Assembly (NCBI RefSeq): GCF_001612685.1
Contig: NZ_BDAY01000075.1
Location: forward strand, 1-61,573
Source: Nocardia altamirensis NBRC 108246
GTDB taxonomy: Bacteria > Actinomycetota > Actinomycetes > Mycobacteriales > Mycobacteriaceae
Direction of reading: 5' to 3'
Length of the DNA: 61,573 nucleotides
Every line of letters begins with the position of its first letter. Position 1 is the stretch's first letter. Shown one piece after another: positions 60,128-61,573 of the stretch. The position numbers and the translations under genes are program-made. Under the pieces are notes generated by a model. That model was not told where the DNA came from. It searched no databases and saw nothing but the letters and a program-made list of their open reading frames with translations.

Positions 60128-60157
60128 GACCGCGCCCAGTCGAGCTGGGGCGCGGTC
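60128..60157. terminator. Hairpin terminator between convergent genes
   Basis: GACCGCGCCC and its exact complement GGGCGCGGTC with a 10-base loop lie directly after the GNAT stop and 35 bp before the VOC gene end. Confidence 0.7.
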
Positions 60158-60191
60158 GTGGTTGCGGGCGTGCTGAACAGGCAGTGCAGTA

Positions 60192-60566
60192 CTACTCCTG
60201 AAGTACGGACAAGACGTTGCCTGCGGGGTCGGTGAACCAGGCGATCAAAGGGCCGCCACTGCCGCGGTGGATGCCTTTCTCGTCCTGTTCGGCGAATTCG
60301 TAGCGTTCGAAGGTCACGCCACGGCGGGTCAGTTCGTCGACGGTGGCGTCGATGTCGGTAACCGGGAAGTTCAGGATCGTGAACGTTGCGGGCGTGTGGT
60401 CGGGTTTCGGGTAGGCGATGACCGAGCTACCGCTGCCGAGGTGCAGTTGCAGCAGTCCGTTCTCGTCGGAGACCTTGAGCCCCAAGGTTTCGGCGTAGAA
60501 GGTCTTGGCCGCCTTGATGTCATCTACCGAAAATCCACTGAACGCGTTGCTGTCGGCGAGCATCAT
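60192..60566 (-). CDS. VOC-family (glyoxalase/bleomycin-resistance fold) protein
   Basis: A 124-residue single VOC protein: FSGFSVDDIKAAKTFYAETLGLKVSDENGLLQLHL opens the first beta-alpha-beta-beta-beta unit, and GPLIAWFTDPAGNVLSVLQE closes the second with the metal-binding Glu. GSGSSVIAYPKPDHTPATFTILNF lies between. The start is a double ATG with AGAGGGG upstream and overlaps the previous VOC gene. The substrate is unknown. Confidence 0.88.
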   Translation of the reverse strand: MMLADSNAFSGFSVDDIKAAKTFYAETLGLKVSDENGLLQLHLGSGSSVIAYPKPDHTPATFTILNFPVTDIDATVDELTRRGVTFERYEFAEQDEKGIHRGSGGPLIAWFTDPAGNVLSVLQE

Positions 60567-60961
60567 TTGCCCCTCTCTGCCAGTTCGGCGCGGTGCTGCG
60601 GGCTCAGCTGGATGAGTTGGATGTAGTTTCCGTCGGGGTCGATGGCCGTCGCGAACAGACTGCCGTCGCGATCGTCGAGCTCGGCCAGCCATCGCCCGCC
60701 GAGGTCGTCGATGCGGCCGACTATCGCTCGGGCGTCGTCGACGTCGACGTTCAGGATCACCCGCGCCGGTTCGGGATTCGTGGGCCCGACATCGTCGCGG
60801 GTGTCGATCAAGAGGTAGAAGCCGCCGAAGTCCAGGAGGTCGTAGCCCGGCTCGCCGGGCGTGTGGTCGATCTTCAGTGCGAAAGCCGTTGCGTACCAGT
60901 CGCGAAGGCGCGCAGGGTCGGTGCTGGACAACAACAGACTGCCGATCGTGGGTGTAGTCAT
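60563..60961 (-). CDS. VOC-family protein
   Basis: A 132-residue VOC protein: IGSLLLSSTDPARLRDWYATAF, FYLLIDTRDDVG, ARVILNVDVDDARAIVGRIDDLGGRWL and FATAIDPDGNYIQLIQL, with the terminal Gln/Glu metal position. It overlaps the next VOC gene by four bases; the two may act as a pair. The ATG at 60961 is preferred over an unconserved 42-residue extension upstream. Confidence 0.87.
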   Translation of the reverse strand: MTTPTIGSLLLSSTDPARLRDWYATAFALKIDHTPGEPGYDLLDFGGFYLLIDTRDDVGPTNPEPARVILNVDVDDARAIVGRIDDLGGRWLAELDDRDGSLFATAIDPDGNYIQLIQLSPQHRAELAERGK

Positions 60962-61171
60962 ACAGATAAGACGAGGCGAGACAGACGAACTAATCGGTGC
61001 GACGGCCAGGGTGCCGTGGTCGGCCACCGAACCCACCCAGATCGCTAGCGCCGAGGTGGGCGGAACCAGCTCACCAGACCTGACCACGCACGCTGAACGA
61101 GATTCGGTGCGGGGGAGGGGTCACTCCGCACCGGATCGGAGTCGGGAGGTCTCAACGCCGGGTAGCGCTTG

Positions 61172-61561
61172 TCAGAACATGGTGTTGTCGTTCTCGGCGG
61201 CAGCAGGCACTACCCGCAGTACGTCCCAATGCTCGACAATCCGACCACGCTCATCGAGACGGAATATATCCATTCCCGCGTAGTCTGCACCGCCGGGCCA
61301 CGTCTGATGGCAATGCAGAACCACGTAGTTGCCCTCGGCGATGACGCGCTTGAATTCCACTTGCTTGCCGGGGTATTCGGCTGCCATACGCTCGAAGTAG
61401 CCGATGAAAGCCTCTTTGCCGTCGGCCACCCCTGGATTGTGCTGAATATAGGTGTCCCCGACGTACCTTTCAACGGCTTCGGCCGGGCGACTCTGATTGA
61501 ACATCAGATCGTAGAACGCCGTAACAGTGTCCTTGTTATGTTCCAGCGGATCAGGGCCCAT
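61172..61561 (-). CDS. SnoaL-like (NTF2-fold) protein
   Basis: A 129-residue SnoaL/NTF2-type protein: NKDTVTAFYDLMFNQSRPAEAVERYVGDTYIQHNPGVADGKEAFIGYF, VVLHCHQTWPGGADYAGMDIFRLDERGRIVEHWDVLR. The two His of QHNP and LHCH and the Asp of GMDIFR fit the cone-shaped pocket of polyketide cyclase or dehydratase-like members; the function is unknown. The ATG at 61561 lies near the window edge. Confidence 0.88.
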   Translation of the reverse strand: MGPDPLEHNKDTVTAFYDLMFNQSRPAEAVERYVGDTYIQHNPGVADGKEAFIGYFERMAAEYPGKQVEFKRVIAEGNYVVLHCHQTWPGGADYAGMDIFRLDERGRIVEHWDVLRVVPAAAENDNTMF

Positions 61562-61573
61562 AAGTCATCACCC

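Overview
This is a GC-rich actinobacterial chromosome segment. GTG and TTG starts are common, genes overlap at ATGA or GTGA junctions, and there is a secreted antigen-85/mycolyltransferase-type esterase, a Ddn-like F420 oxidoreductase, a PPOX protein, a Rv2949c-like chorismate lyase and an M23 peptidase with a mycobacterial-type N-terminal region. Together these point to a mycolic-acid-containing genus, most simply Nocardia. That assignment is inference from gene content; there is no rRNA in the window.

Layout. Positions 1-5.7 kb hold small envelope proteins, two imperfect tandem repeats, a family-2 glycosyltransferase and a leftward ABC exporter operon whose first gene is broken. From 5.7 to 13.9 kb lies a lanthipeptide-type cluster: a dehydratase missing its N-terminal third or more, an intact LanC cyclase, an ABC exporter pair, a DUF6895-type protein, a prenyltransferase-like protein, and a convergent LanF/LanE-type self-protection ABC pair. 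No precursor peptide is visible. From 13.9 to 16.8 kb are an orphan eutC, a LuxR-type regulator and a phosphotransferase. From 17.0 to 21.7 kb is a sugar-uptake operon (binding protein, two permeases, GH20 hexosaminidase) laid out like Streptomyces dasABC-D, with a clear inverted-repeat operator upstream.

From 22 to 31 kb are membrane and surface proteins (one rich in Gly-Ser-Ala repeats), an AhpD-fold protein lacking the CxxC, a possible ADP-ribosyltransferase-like protein, a truncated MFS gene, and an ArsR-SRPBCC-reductase operon. From 31 to 38 kb are a chorismate-lyase-like enzyme, the mycolyltransferase, an atypical P450, and a small unit of 2OG-Fe(II)-oxygenase-like protein, 53-residue peptide and MFS exporter that looks like an undescribed small cluster. 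From 38 to 46 kb are an M23 peptidase, a linalool-dehydratase-like membrane protein, a large LuxR (LAL) regulator and a lectin/lytic-transglycosylase protein.

The most striking candidate system is at 46.1-51.2 kb: a 1,379-residue caspase-STAND NTPase-WD40 protein translationally coupled to a serine hydrolase, which resembles a conflict or suicide-type defence module. From 54.3 to 54.65 kb is a small array of divergent tRNAs (Tyr, Glu-UUC, Glu-CUC) interleaved with tRNA fragments. The right end has a SGNH esterase, a secreted beta-helix/lectin protein, a frameshifted GNAT gene and a VOC/SnoaL group.

Several broken genes (about 5.7 kb, 28.0 kb and 59.9 kb), the orphan eutC and the tRNA fragments suggest an accessory region shaped by repeated deletions and transfers. 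Strong hairpin terminators bound many of the units.
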